Source: Methylomicrobium sp051061015 (GTDB taxonomy: Bacteria > Pseudomonadota > Gammaproteobacteria > Methylococcales > Methylomonadaceae). From it: a DNA stretch of 64,000 nt. This document shows, one piece after another, positions 36,046-44,637 of this stretch. Where the stretch lies: NCBI GenBank assembly GCA_051061015.1, contig JBPFEG010000064.1, forward strand, positions 1-64,000, given 5' to 3'. The position numbers were made by a program, and so were the translations under genes. Positions within the stretch are counted from its first letter, which is position 1. The number at the start of each line of letters is the position of its first letter. The notes below the pieces were generated by a model. It did no database searches, had not been told where the DNA came from, and saw nothing but the letters and a program-made list of their open reading frames with translations.

Positions 36046-36426
36046 ATGCGACTCCATACCCAGCCCTGCAATGCCCTGCCAACCGAAATCAAACTGCATC
36101 AGGTTTCCCGGATGCTGGAAATCCACTTCGATGACGGTCAGGTATTTATGCTGCCGTGTGAATATCTGCGCGTCTATACACCTTCGGCGGAGGCTCTGGG
36201 CCACGCGCCAGGACAGGAAATCCTGCAAACCGGCAAGGAAGCGGTCACGATCAACGAAATTCACCCGATCGGCAATTATGCGATCTGCCCGGTTTTCAGC
36301 GACGGCCATAACAGCGGAATTTATACCTGGGATTTTCTTTATAAACTCGGCGCTGAATACGACAGCTTATGGGCCAATTATCTGGAACGGCTGAAAGCCG
36401 CCGGCCACCCACGCCTGGAACCCTAA
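36046..36426 (+). CDS. DUF971 (GBBH-like N-terminal domain) protein
   Basis: 126 residues. Single DUF971 domain (I-K-L-H-Q-V-S-R-M-L-E-I-H-F-D-D-G, L-P-C-E-Y-L-R-V-Y-T-P-S-A-E), with the G-I-Y-T-W-D-F-L-Y end and a conserved Cys possibly in metal binding. This family often sits next to ubiE/hslVU in gammaproteobacteria; its function is unknown. Starts after the REP-like element and ends 14 bases before ubiE. Confidence 0.88.
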   Translation: MRLHTQPCNALPTEIKLHQVSRMLEIHFDDGQVFMLPCEYLRVYTPSAEALGHAPGQEILQTGKEAVTINEIHPIGNYAICPVFSDGHNSGIYTWDFLYKLGAEYDSLWANYLERLKAAGHPRLEP

Positions 36427-36440
36427 CATTTAAAGAAACT

Positions 36441-37190
36441 ATGACTCATCACAAAACGACCCATTTCGGCTTCAAGCAAGTCGCCACCGAAGACAAGGTC
36501 AAACTGGTACGCGGTGTTTTCGATTCAGTCGCCGAGAAATACGACATCATGAACGATCTGATGTCGCTCGGCATTCACCGCGTCTGGAAGCGAATCGCGG
36601 TCCAGCTCTGCAATGTCCGCAGCGGCGAAAAAGTGCTCGATCTGGCCGGAGGCACGGGAGATTTGACGACATTGCTGGAAAAGCGTGTCGGCAAGGACGG
36701 CCTGTGCGTTTTGGCCGACATCAATTCGGAGATGCTGCGCACCGGCCGCAACCGGCTGATCGATCGCGGACTGACCGGCAATATTGAATATTCCCAGGTC
36801 AACGCCGAATGTCTGCCGTTCGCGGACAATACGTTCGACTGCGTGATCATCGGCTTCGGCCTGCGCAACGTGACGGACAAGGACTCCGCCCTGCGTTCGA
36901 TGCACCGGGTGCTGAAACCGGGCGGACGGTGCATCGTGCTGGAATTTTCGCATCCTATCGATCCTGTCACCGAAAAGGTTTATGATTTTTATTCGTTCAA
37001 CCTGCTGCCGAAAATCGGCAAATTCGTCGCGAAGGACGAGGACAGCTATCGCTATCTGGCCGAGTCAATCCGGATGCATCCGAAGCAGACCGAATTGAAA
37101 ACAATGATGGAAAACGCTGGCCTCGAACGCTGCGAATTTTTCAACATGACCCAAGGCATCGTCGCGGTGCATCGCGGCTACAAGATCTGA
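36441..37190 (+). CDS. ubiE: Ubiquinone/menaquinone biosynthesis C-methyltransferase UbiE
   Basis: 249 residues from the ATG at 36441. SAM-dependent methyltransferase with Y-D-I-M-N-D-L-M-S-L-G-I-H-R-x-W-K (UbiE signature 1), motif I L-D-L-A-G-G-T-G-D-L-T and I-I-G-F-G-L-R-N-V-T. Methylates the benzoquinol ring in Q biosynthesis. Followed by ubiJ after one base. Confidence 0.96.
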   Translation: MTHHKTTHFGFKQVATEDKVKLVRGVFDSVAEKYDIMNDLMSLGIHRVWKRIAVQLCNVRSGEKVLDLAGGTGDLTTLLEKRVGKDGLCVLADINSEMLRTGRNRLIDRGLTGNIEYSQVNAECLPFADNTFDCVIIGFGLRNVTDKDSALRSMHRVLKPGGRCIVLEFSHPIDPVTEKVYDFYSFNLLPKIGKFVAKDEDSYRYLAESIRMHPKQTELKTMMENAGLERCEFFNMTQGIVAVHRGYKI

Positions 37191-37191
37191 C

Positions 37192-37827
37192 ATGGCGCTC
37201 AAACCGTTTTTGACCGTCGCGCTCGAAAGCGCGCTGAACAACTATATTCGATTGGATCTGGATGTCAGCGAATTGCTTTCCCCGCTCGCCGGCAAAGTGA
37301 TCGGCCTGACGATCGAACCGTTCGGCGAAACGCTGTATCTTTGCCCGACCGGGAACACGATTCAGGTACTCGACGATTATCCCGGCGCGCCCGATACCCG
37401 CATCGGCGGCTCGCTGTGGGCTTTGGGCCTGATGGGAATCAGCGCCAAGCCGATGCGTTCGGTCTTTTCGGGCGAAGTCAGGATCGAAGGCGACATGACG
37501 ACAGGCCGTAGATTCCAGGAGTTGTTCGACAGACTGGATATCGATCTCGAAGAAAAGCTGTCGCGTTTTACCGGCGACGTGATCGCGCATCAAATCGGCA
37601 ATATCTTTCGCAAAACCACGCGCTGGACGCGGCAGTCGATCCGAACTTTCGAACTGAATCTGAGCGAGTTTCTGCAGGAAGAAACCCGCGATCTGCCCGC
37701 AGGCCCCGAAGCGGAGATTCTTTACCGCCAAGTCGATCAACTGCGCGCCGATTTCGACCGCCTGAACAGCCGCATCGAACGCCTGGAAAATAGCTTAATC
37801 CGCCAACCGCTTACGCAAAGCGAATGA
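37192..37827 (+). CDS. ubiJ: Ubiquinone biosynthesis accessory factor UbiJ
   Basis: 211 residues. SCP2-like lipid-binding domain (I-R-L-D-L-D-V ... L-A-G-K-V-I-G-L-T-I-E-P-F) with the C-terminal coiled coil (D-Q-L-R-A-D-F-D-R-L-N-S-R-I-E-R-L-E) typical of UbiJ. Organises the soluble Ubi complex with UbiK. Position between ubiE and ubiB is the classic gammaproteobacterial order. Confidence 0.94.
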   Translation: MALKPFLTVALESALNNYIRLDLDVSELLSPLAGKVIGLTIEPFGETLYLCPTGNTIQVLDDYPGAPDTRIGGSLWALGLMGISAKPMRSVFSGEVRIEGDMTTGRRFQELFDRLDIDLEEKLSRFTGDVIAHQIGNIFRKTTRWTRQSIRTFELNLSEFLQEETRDLPAGPEAEILYRQVDQLRADFDRLNSRIERLENSLIRQPLTQSE

Positions 37828-37870
37828 TGCCGTGCTTGCGCCCTCCCTGTCTTTCAGCGACTAATCCGAC

Positions 37871-39421
37871 GTGATCACTCCTAAAACCTTATTCCGCCTG
37901 ATCCACATCAATTGGGTGCTGATGTTTCATGGCCTCGATGAACTCGTGCTGAAAACGCACCTGTTCCGTCCGATCAGCTTCCTCGCCGCCCTATCGCCCT
38001 ATTACTGGCTGCGGCGGCGCAATGAACCGCGCGGCGTACGTATCCGCAAGACGCTTGAAGATCTGGGACCCATCTACGTCAAATTCGGCCAGGCGCTATC
38101 CACGCGCAAAGACCTTTTGCCGGACGATATCGCCGACGAACTGGTCAAACTTCAGGACCGGGTGCCGCCGTTCCCGAATGAGGTCGCCTGCCGGATCATC
38201 GAACAGGAGCTGGGCATGACGACCGCCGAGGCGTTCGCCGAATTCGACCCGACTCCTCTGGCTTCGGCCTCGGTCGCGCAGGTGCATACGGCAGTCTTGC
38301 ATACGGGCGAACAGGTTGTGGTGAAGGTGCTCAGGCCCGACATCGAAGACCGCATTCATTCCGATATCGCCCTGCTGTATGAACTGGCCCGGTTCGCCGA
38401 ACGCTTCTGGTCCGACGCGCGCCGCCTGCGGCCGCTCGAAGTGGTCGCCGAATTCGAAAAAACCACGCTCGACGAACTGGACCTGATCCGGGAAGCCGCG
38501 AACGCATCCAAATTGCGGCGCAACTTCGAAAACTCGGGCATCATCTATGTGCCCGAAGTCCATTGGCCGCTGTCCCGGCAAAAGGTGATGGTGATGGAAA
38601 GGATTCAGGGCATACCGGTCGGCGAGATCGAACAGCTGAAAGCCGGCGGCGCCGATTTCAAACTGCTGGCCGAACGCGGCGTCGAAATCTTCTTCACGCA
38701 GGTTTTCAGGGACAATTTTTTCCATGCCGACATGCACCCCGGCAATATCTTCGTCGACCTGCCGGCCAAGTATATCGCGGTCGATTTCGGGATTGTCGGC
38801 TCGCTGTCACTGTCCGATCAGCATTATCTGGCCGAAAACTTTCTGGCGTTTTTCAACCGCGATTACCGGAAGGTCGCGAAAATGCACGTCGAATCGGGCT
38901 GGGTGCCAAGTTCGACCCGGATCGAAGAGTTCGAATCGGCGATTAGGGGCGTGTGCGAGCCGATCTTCGAAAAACCGCTGCGCGACATCTCGTTCGGCCA
39001 ATTATTGCTGCGCCTGTTCCAGACCGCGCGCCGCTTCGACATGCATGTACAGCCGCAGCTGGTGCTGTTGCAGAAAACCCTTCTGAATATCGAAGGCCTC
39101 GGCCGGCAGCTTTACCCCGAGCTGGATCTGTGGCAGACCGCGAAACCGTTCCTCGAAAAATGGTTCCAGGAAAGGATGGGGCCAAAAGCCAAATTGAATC
39201 AATTGATGGCGCACTTTCCGGAACTCGCCCAGCAACTTCCGGAAGTCCCGGCGCTGCTTTATAAAGCGCTCGACAATGCCGCTTATGCAAAACAGACCAG
39301 CGAGGCGCAAACCCGCGAACTTGCCGGTCTGCGCAAGCAGATGGAAACGAATCATCAAACCACTCTGTGGACGATCCTCACCGGTGCAGCATTGATCAGT
39401 GCGGCGATTTTTTTCAAATAA
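37871..39421 (+). CDS. ubiB: UbiB-family atypical kinase
   Basis: 516 residues from GTG at 37871. ADCK/UbiB protein-kinase-like fold: K-x-G-Q motif (V-K-F-G-Q-A-L-S-T-R, about 74-83), Ala-rich loop (S-A-S-V-A-Q-V), E-L-D-L-x-x-E, H-A-D-M-H-P-G-N and D-F-G (V-D-F-G-I-V-G). The C-terminal hydrophobic helix (about 495-514) anchors it in the inner membrane. ATPase assisting ubiquinone synthesis. Confidence 0.95.
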   Translation: MITPKTLFRLIHINWVLMFHGLDELVLKTHLFRPISFLAALSPYYWLRRRNEPRGVRIRKTLEDLGPIYVKFGQALSTRKDLLPDDIADELVKLQDRVPPFPNEVACRIIEQELGMTTAEAFAEFDPTPLASASVAQVHTAVLHTGEQVVVKVLRPDIEDRIHSDIALLYELARFAERFWSDARRLRPLEVVAEFEKTTLDELDLIREAANASKLRRNFENSGIIYVPEVHWPLSRQKVMVMERIQGIPVGEIEQLKAGGADFKLLAERGVEIFFTQVFRDNFFHADMHPGNIFVDLPAKYIAVDFGIVGSLSLSDQHYLAENFLAFFNRDYRKVAKMHVESGWVPSSTRIEEFESAIRGVCEPIFEKPLRDISFGQLLLRLFQTARRFDMHVQPQLVLLQKTLLNIEGLGRQLYPELDLWQTAKPFLEKWFQERMGPKAKLNQLMAHFPELAQQLPEVPALLYKALDNAAYAKQTSEAQTRELAGLRKQMETNHQTTLWTILTGAALISAAIFFK

Positions 39422-39423
39422 GG

Positions 39424-39580
39424 AAGCCCTAATTAAGTTCCCTTTACCTCCGATAGAGGGCTAGCCTGCGTAGGATGGAATAGCGAAGGGCCCTAGGTGC
39501 AATTAGCGCAGTGTAATCGCACGCATGCGGGGTGAAGCCCAATATTCCTCCAATTACGCTATCGCTAATCTATAGGGCTC
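39424..39580. repeat. Palindrome-rich intergenic element
   Basis: The ~160 bases after ubiB hold nested inverted repeats: outer AGCCCT/AGGGCT arms near 39425 and 39574, and inner GTAGGATGGAATAGCG versus the later CAATTACGCTATCGCTAA region. It resembles the REP-like GTAGGATGG family. No gene seen here. Confidence 0.4.
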
Positions 39581-39624
39581 TATGTTCCTGAGGTTTTATT
39601 TAATAATAAAAAAAGAAGGTTGAG

Positions 39625-41079
39625 ATGAATATTGTAACAAACGCTGCCGTGAATAATTCCGACCAAACCGAACGCCTGCCGTGTGAGAAAGGTTCTATAA
39701 AACATCGTGCCTCCAAAATGATAGGGATCGCGGTGACAATGCTGGGAATAGCGCATCAAGCTCAAGCAGTTACAGCCAGCCAAGTAGCTAATATTTACAG
39801 TGGCATTTCTTTTTTTGGCGATTATTATACGGAACAAGACCTGGGGCCGTTGGATTCGAATCCGGAAGGGTTTACGCGTTTTCGCAACGAGCTGGTATTC
39901 AGCGCCGAAGACTTCTCGACCGGCAAAGAACTATGGGTTTACGACGGCCGCCAGGTACGGCAAATCGCGGATATCAACCCCCAGTTTTCGATTGACGATT
40001 TCCCGCCCGCCAGCTCCTCATCTCCTGCCGATTTCGTTGTATTCGGCGATAAACTCCTGTTCTCTGCCGATAATGGTTCGTCAGGTCGGGAATTGTGGAG
40101 CTATGACGGTAAAGGGGTGCGCCAGGTCGCAGACATTAATTTTGGGTCGGCCGGCTCTTTTCCTAAAAGTTTTACGGTGTTTGGCGACGAACTTGTGTTT
40201 ATAGCCAATGACGGAGTACATGGTCAGGAGTTGTGGAGTTATGACGGTACGCAAGTTCGTCTGCTCGCGGACGTTAATACACTGGGTGCAGCGTCCCCCT
40301 CGGGCCTCACAGTGTTTGGCGATGAGCTGGTGTTTAGGGCCAATGGTGGAAACGCCAACGGCGGTACCGAACCATGGGCTTATGATGGCAGCCAAGTGCG
40401 ACGGATTGCTGACATTAGGCCAGGTCCACTAAGCTCAAGTCCATCCGGCTTTACTGTGTTTAATGACGAGTTAGTTTTTTACGCCAGTGATGGGGTCTCA
40501 GGTTTTGAACCCTGGGCTTATGATGGCGGCCAGGTACGTCAGCTCGCGGACATAAGAGCTGGCTCGCCGGGCTCGGGGCCAATTGCCGTCATCATGCGAG
40601 TCATCGGCAACGAACTGGTGTTTAGCGCCAACGACGGCACGACAGGGATTGAACCGTGGAGTTACGACGGTAAGCAAGTCCGTCAGCTAGCGGATATCAA
40701 TCCCTTGGGGGATTCGAATCCAGGCGGATTGGTAAGATTGGGAACGGAATTAGTGTTCAGCGCCAGTTCGAACCCATCGGAACGAACACTGTGGAGCTAC
40801 GACGGCAAGCAGGTGCACCAGGTCGCCGACGCTCCCTTGGTGCCGTTTAATATCACGGCGGTGGCGAATAACCTGGTTGCGTTTAGCGCTATCGGCGAAT
40901 CAGGCAGGGAATTATGGGCCTACAACGGGCGTCAGGTTTATCAGCTTGCCGATATTAATCATGCAGGTTCTTCAGAACCAGCCAATCTAACGGTGTTTGG
41001 CAATGAATTGGTGTTTAGCGCCAATGATGGCGCAACAGGCAATGAAATGTGGAGGATAGTGCAGCCAGGGGTGCAGTAA
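39625..41079 (+). CDS. Secreted nine-repeat ELW-x-YDG (hyalin/beta-propeller-like) protein
   Basis: 484 residues. SD AGAAGG seven bases before the ATG. A 30-residue N-region precedes a hydrophobic signal segment (M-I-G-I-A-V-T-M-L-G) with an A-x-A site near residue 50. The mature part is nine ~45-residue repeats with the core F-x-D-E-L-V-F-x-A-N-D-G-x-x-G-x-E-L-W-x-Y-D-G-x-Q-V-R-Q-x-A-D-I; repeats 7 and 9 are more divergent. This is the ELWxxDGT repeat class, probably a beta-propeller, on or outside the cell. Function unknown. Confidence 0.82.
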   Translation: MNIVTNAAVNNSDQTERLPCEKGSIKHRASKMIGIAVTMLGIAHQAQAVTASQVANIYSGISFFGDYYTEQDLGPLDSNPEGFTRFRNELVFSAEDFSTGKELWVYDGRQVRQIADINPQFSIDDFPPASSSSPADFVVFGDKLLFSADNGSSGRELWSYDGKGVRQVADINFGSAGSFPKSFTVFGDELVFIANDGVHGQELWSYDGTQVRLLADVNTLGAASPSGLTVFGDELVFRANGGNANGGTEPWAYDGSQVRRIADIRPGPLSSSPSGFTVFNDELVFYASDGVSGFEPWAYDGGQVRQLADIRAGSPGSGPIAVIMRVIGNELVFSANDGTTGIEPWSYDGKQVRQLADINPLGDSNPGGLVRLGTELVFSASSNPSERTLWSYDGKQVHQVADAPLVPFNITAVANNLVAFSAIGESGRELWAYNGRQVYQLADINHAGSSEPANLTVFGNELVFSANDGATGNEMWRIVQPGVQ

Positions 41080-41086
41080 ATCATTA

Positions 41087-41118
41087 GGCGGATCGCCGAC
41101 AGGCAATCCGCCATTATT
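41087..41118 (+). terminator. Stem-loop after the ELW-repeat gene
   Basis: GGCGGAT at 41087-41093 pairs with ATCCGCC at 41106-41112, followed by an A/T-rich tail with only a short T run. Eight bases after the stop. Confidence 0.5.
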
Positions 41119-41125
41119 TGAGAAG

Positions 41126-41152
41126 GGGCGGTTTGCTCGCGCGAAACCGCCC
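41126..41152. repeat. REP-like hairpin
   Basis: GGGCGGTTT at 41126-41134 and its exact reverse complement at 41144-41152 with a GC-rich loop; directly abuts the IS110 remnant. Confidence 0.5.
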
Positions 41153-41158
41153 TACAGT

Positions 41159-41368
41159 TCTGCCCGTATTCGCGCCATTCTCTTTAACGCCGCCGTCGTC
41201 GGCACTCAGCATAATCCCCACCTCAAAGCACTCTACCTCCGCTTGCAAGCCCATGGCAAAACCAAAATGTCCGCCTTGGGCGCTGTGATGCGTAAACTGG
41301 TCCATTTGTACTTCGGCGTGCTGAAAACTCGTCAACCTTATCAACCTGATTATGGAATACCAGCTTGA
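41159..41368 (+). pseudogene. IS110-family transposase, C-terminal remnant
   Basis: An open frame of 69 codons ending at TGA 41366-41368, without its own start, reads R-A-I-L-F-N-A-A-V-V-G-T-Q-H-N-P and A-H-G-K-T-K-M-S-A-L-G-A-V-M-R-K-L-V. This is the C-terminal end of IS110/IS116/IS902 transposases (the transposase_20 domain tail). The catalytic N-terminal DEDD part is absent, so it is dead. It begins immediately after the hairpin at 41126-41152. Confidence 0.8.
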
Positions 41369-41472
41369 CTTCTAAGACGGTATCTACGACCCTTAACCTC
41401 TATCCAGCTTCGAGCTAAAGTCCACATGACCGGGAACGATCCAGTGGCTTGGCAGCCGACGATTATGGGATA

Positions 41473-42945
41473 TTATCCTGCGATCAGAAAATGAAAGCCC
41501 CATGCCGGCAGATCGACATATAAGCCTTCTTTTTCCAACTCCGTTCCCTCATGTTCAAAGGTTGTTAACTGAAACACATCGTTCAGCGACCAATGCCGCT
41601 CGTTGAGTCCCGGCCAGGGGATTTTGATTTTGCCCTGGCTTTGCGTTTCGGACAGGTTCACGACGATAAGGCAACGGCTGTTTTCTGTAGTCCAGGTCCA
41701 GGCAGCCAGATTGTTGCTGCTTATGTTGTCCGGCCAGCCGCTGCGCTCGCAGAGCTGCCAGTCTCCCCTCATAAAATCGCCTTTTTTTAAAGCGCAGAGA
41801 AGTTGCAGATAAAACGCAAGCAGATCGCTATCGGCGGCTTCCTCCGGCCGACGACCCAAATATACCGGCAGGCGAACACGCAGGCCTTCCAGCTGGCCTT
41901 CGTGGATCAGGCGCGCACCGGGTAAAGTCAGTGCGGCGACCGCGACGGCGCGGTTCCTGGCTCCATTGAAAGTGGCTGCCGCCCTCTGCTCGTCATGATT
42001 TTCGATGAAACGGACCAGTTTGTCCTGATAGGCGCGGTCGGCGCTCAGATGCAGCTGGATGCTTTCCGCCGACTCATGTTCGAGGCGGTCGTACAGGCGT
42101 TTGTCGTAGCAAAAATCGAAGCCCTGCTGCTGCAGTTCCCATTCCTTGTCCCAGTAGGCTTCGGCAATGAACAGAAAGTCAGGATGTTTCTCCTTGACGG
42201 CCGGTATCACCTCGCACCAATATTCGGCTTCGGGTCTGTCTCCCGCGCGGGGACCCCAAGTTTTCTCAAAGACCGAGTTGATCAACAGCATCGCCATGTC
42301 GCAGCGTACGCCGTCACACTGTCCGGCGATCGCGTGCAGGGTCTCGACGGCCGCTGCACGCAGTCCAGCATCAAAGCCGTTCAGTTGGACCACATCGGAC
42401 CAGGCAGGGAAATACGGATCCTTGCCGCAGGCAAAGATATTGCCGCCGATGTCGATAAAGGATGACGGCTCTCTGCTCAGATCCTTGTCGCCGCCGCGAA
42501 TAAAATAGCGTGGATGCTCGGTCAGCCAGGGATGATCCGGTGCGACATGATTGGGCACGAAATCGAGGATCAGGCGCAGACCGCGCTCAGCCATTTTTGC
42601 TCTGGCGGCGGCCAGGGCCTCCGGCCCGCCCAGATGCTCGTCGATGCGGTAGCGCCTGATGCAGTAGGGCGAGCCGACATTGTCCGCATCCTTGAAATCC
42701 GGCAAAGCTTTTTGGAAATCCGCCCGCAAGCCTTCATTGGCCATCGAAATCTTTTTGCCCATCGGGCTGCGTTCCCAAACCCCCATCAGCCAGACCGCAT
42801 CGAAGCCGAGCGCGGCGATGCAGTCCCACTCGACATCAGGGACCGAAGCCAGGGTGATGGGTCGACCGGCGCTTCGGCTGAGCTCTTCCAGCCAAACCCA
42901 GGTATTGATTTCGTAAATCAGCGGATATTTCGTCCAGGAATTCAT
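41473..42945 (-). CDS. GH13 alpha-amylase-family glycoside hydrolase
   Basis: 490 residues, cytoplasmic (no signal). GH13 conserved regions in order: I, L-D-F-V-P-N-H; II, G-V-R-C-D-M-A (nucleophile Asp); III, F-I-A-E-A-Y (acid/base Glu); IV, I-E-N-H-D-E-Q-R (transition-state Asp). A short C-terminal beta domain follows (G-F-H-F-L-I end). The specificity among maltose-forming or glycogen-related enzymes cannot be read. Isolated; flanked by an IS remnant and a noncoding kilobase. Confidence 0.88.
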   Translation of the reverse strand: MNSWTKYPLIYEINTWVWLEELSRSAGRPITLASVPDVEWDCIAALGFDAVWLMGVWERSPMGKKISMANEGLRADFQKALPDFKDADNVGSPYCIRRYRIDEHLGGPEALAAARAKMAERGLRLILDFVPNHVAPDHPWLTEHPRYFIRGGDKDLSREPSSFIDIGGNIFACGKDPYFPAWSDVVQLNGFDAGLRAAAVETLHAIAGQCDGVRCDMAMLLINSVFEKTWGPRAGDRPEAEYWCEVIPAVKEKHPDFLFIAEAYWDKEWELQQQGFDFCYDKRLYDRLEHESAESIQLHLSADRAYQDKLVRFIENHDEQRAAATFNGARNRAVAVAALTLPGARLIHEGQLEGLRVRLPVYLGRRPEEAADSDLLAFYLQLLCALKKGDFMRGDWQLCERSGWPDNISSNNLAAWTWTTENSRCLIVVNLSETQSQGKIKIPWPGLNERHWSLNDVFQLTTFEHEGTELEKEGLYVDLPAWGFHFLIAG

Positions 42946-43177
42946 AAAGTCTCTTGTTGTTTAGTGATTTGTTTCTTTTTTCTTCAGGAAAATGTTTTTG
43001 CCGGTTTTTCAGGTACTCTTCCGCCCCCAAGTCCTCCTCGCCCACGGTAAACGTGAGACTCGGGTTGGTCAGACTGAACCACTCGCGAACGATACCCAGA
43101 AAGGTAGGCACTCGGTGCGCCTTCCATTGGTCGGAGCATCTCACCGTCTTGCAGGAAAAGGTGCGTACCCTAAAAAA

Positions 43178-43204
43178 TGCTCATTTTTGAATTAAAAATG
43201 AGCA
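43178..43204. terminator. Perfect 11-bp hairpin with A/T tract
   Basis: TGCTCATTTTT at 43178-43188, loop GAATT, exact complement at 43194-43204. The T/A tracts inside the stem allow termination in either direction. No gene ends close by, so it may belong to a repeat. Confidence 0.5.
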
Positions 43205-43621
43205 ATCTACCGGTAGCCTGCCAGCATGAATGTGGCTAACGACATGTATGCCCAGGCGCAAGGAAATAATGGGGATAAGAAAATGATGGGGTCGGGTCTT
43301 TCAATATTACAAGGAGCAAAATGGATGGGCCTATTTATTAACGAGAATTGTTTGACTCAAATTCTTTCACTGCGTAGCTGACGGTCGTGTAAAACACACC
43401 GGATACATTGGAGCGACCGCTTCATGATGCGATCTCCGCTTAGACAGGCTAACGCCATCCCACGCGGAGGTTCTGCTTACTCTCTCCGGTAATTGGGCAC
43501 CGGCTTGACAAAGGTCATCGCGCCAGGGTGTGGCTGCCTGTCAGCACCCGCGAATTAAATGTCTTCGAACGAGCGCCACGCGAAGTATCGCGGTATTAAC
43601 CACCTGCTAATTTTATACGTA

Positions 43622-43671
43622 AAGGTCTTGCAATAAAAACATATAATAAAATTATGTAATATTGCAAGACC
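43622..43671. repeat. Long perfect inverted repeat (13-bp arms)
   Basis: AGGTCTTGCAATA at 43622-43634 and its exact reverse complement at 43659-43671; the 24-base spacer itself contains an ACATA...TATGT pair, so nearly the whole 50 bases can fold. About 255 bases upstream of the ABC operon. Could be the tip of a miniature element, a terminator or an operator. Confidence 0.6.
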
Positions 43672-43926
43672 TGATGCCGTTACCCTCTCCGCGGTGCCGA
43701 AGCCGTCGGTTGTGCCTAAAAATGAACGCGGTGTGCCCACTTGATTACCGGTCGAACAGGGTAATTCGGCTGAAAGAATTGGTTTAACAATGCCTCGATC
43801 GAAGGCCTGGCAGATCTCTGAGCTGCGGAATGACTCCCTCGCTGGCCGAATCCTAAGTTGAACCTTTTGCATCGCACTTGTCGAATCAGGATTCCGCCCA
43901 ATTGGTTTTTTCATTCGAAAATCGTC

Positions 43927-44637
43927 ATGGCAAGCCACTATGCCCTAGAGCTTAGGCAGTTACGCAAGAGTTATCCCGAATCTGGCGGGCGGCGGATCAT
44001 TTTCGACGATTTGAACCTTGAAGTGCGGCACAACGAATTTATCGTGCTATTGGGCCGCAGCGGCTCGGGTAAATCGACCTTCCTTAACTTGATTAGCGGC
44101 ATCGATCAGCCGGACAGCGGCGAAGTGATCGTGAACGGAATTAACCTGACGCGCCAATCCGAGCATCATCGCACCCTGTTCCGCCGCCATCACATCGGCT
44201 TTATCTTCCAGAATTACAATCTGATCCCGACGCTGACGGTCGAGGAGAACCTGCTCCTGCCTTTGGAACTGACCCGAAAACGGATCACGCAACGGGAGCG
44301 CATCAAGGTCGCCGACCTGCTCGATAAACTGTCGTTGCAGGAACGCGGCGATGCCTACCCCGACCGCTTATCGGGCGGCGAGCAGCAGCGGGTGGCGATC
44401 GCCCGGGCGCTGATCCACGATCCCGATTTGATCCTTGCCGACGAACCGACCGGCAACCTGGACCTTGAGACCGGGCAGAACGTGTTGACGATTTTGGACG
44501 GTCTGGTGCAGCGCGCCGGTAAAACGCTGATCATGGTCACCCATAGCAGGGAAATGATCGGCAAGGAAAATCGCCTGTATGCGATCGGCGACCGTACGCT
44601 GCAAATGGCGGAACAGGACAATGGCCAGCCTTCTTAA
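43927..44637 (+). CDS. ABC transporter ATP-binding protein (LolD/MacB-like, AttE-type)
   Basis: 236 residues from the ATG at 43927. Walker A G-R-S-G-S-G-K-S-T (about 40-48), Q loop F-Q-N-Y-N-L-I-P, signature L-S-G-G-E-Q-Q-R, Walker B L-I-L-A-D-E-P-T-G-N-L-D and H loop V-T-H-S. This belongs to the LolD/MacB/FtsE type that works with FtsX-like permeases. Overlaps the permease gene by 17 bases. Confidence 0.93.
   Translation: MASHYALELRQLRKSYPESGGRRIIFDDLNLEVRHNEFIVLLGRSGSGKSTFLNLISGIDQPDSGEVIVNGINLTRQSEHHRTLFRRHHIGFIFQNYNLIPTLTVEENLLLPLELTRKRITQRERIKVADLLDKLSLQERGDAYPDRLSGGEQQRVAIARALIHDPDLILADEPTGNLDLETGQNVLTILDGLVQRAGKTLIMVTHSREMIGKENRLYAIGDRTLQMAEQDNGQPS

Larger units (their letters stand above)
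42946..43926. other. Noncoding, palindrome-rich kilobase between the GH13 and ABC genes
   Basis: No acceptable gene: overlapping short frames here lack homology-like patterns and SD sites. It holds hairpins at 43178-43204 and 43622-43671 (listed separately), a GGGTCGGGTCTT string near 43291 of the kind seen beside dispersed repeats, and a GC-rich stretch 43370-43560 with several short inverted repeats. Confidence 0.6.

Noticed and set aside
34486..36309. 607-codon minus-strand frame over hslU
   Set aside because: Antisense shadow of hslU caused by GC-rich codon usage; no recognisable domain or SD.
42836..43144. 102-codon minus-strand frame before the GH13 gene
   Set aside because: Mostly repeat-like intergenic sequence running into the GH13 start; GH13 has a better start.
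43370..43560. Possible group II intron or attC-like remnant
   Set aside because: Several short inverted repeats and a GGCTAAC string, but no domain V, no reverse transcriptase and no paired core sites could be recognised.
43555..43938. 127-codon minus-strand frame upstream of the ABC operon
   Set aside because: Overlaps the long inverted repeat and the ABC start, no SD, no protein-like pattern.
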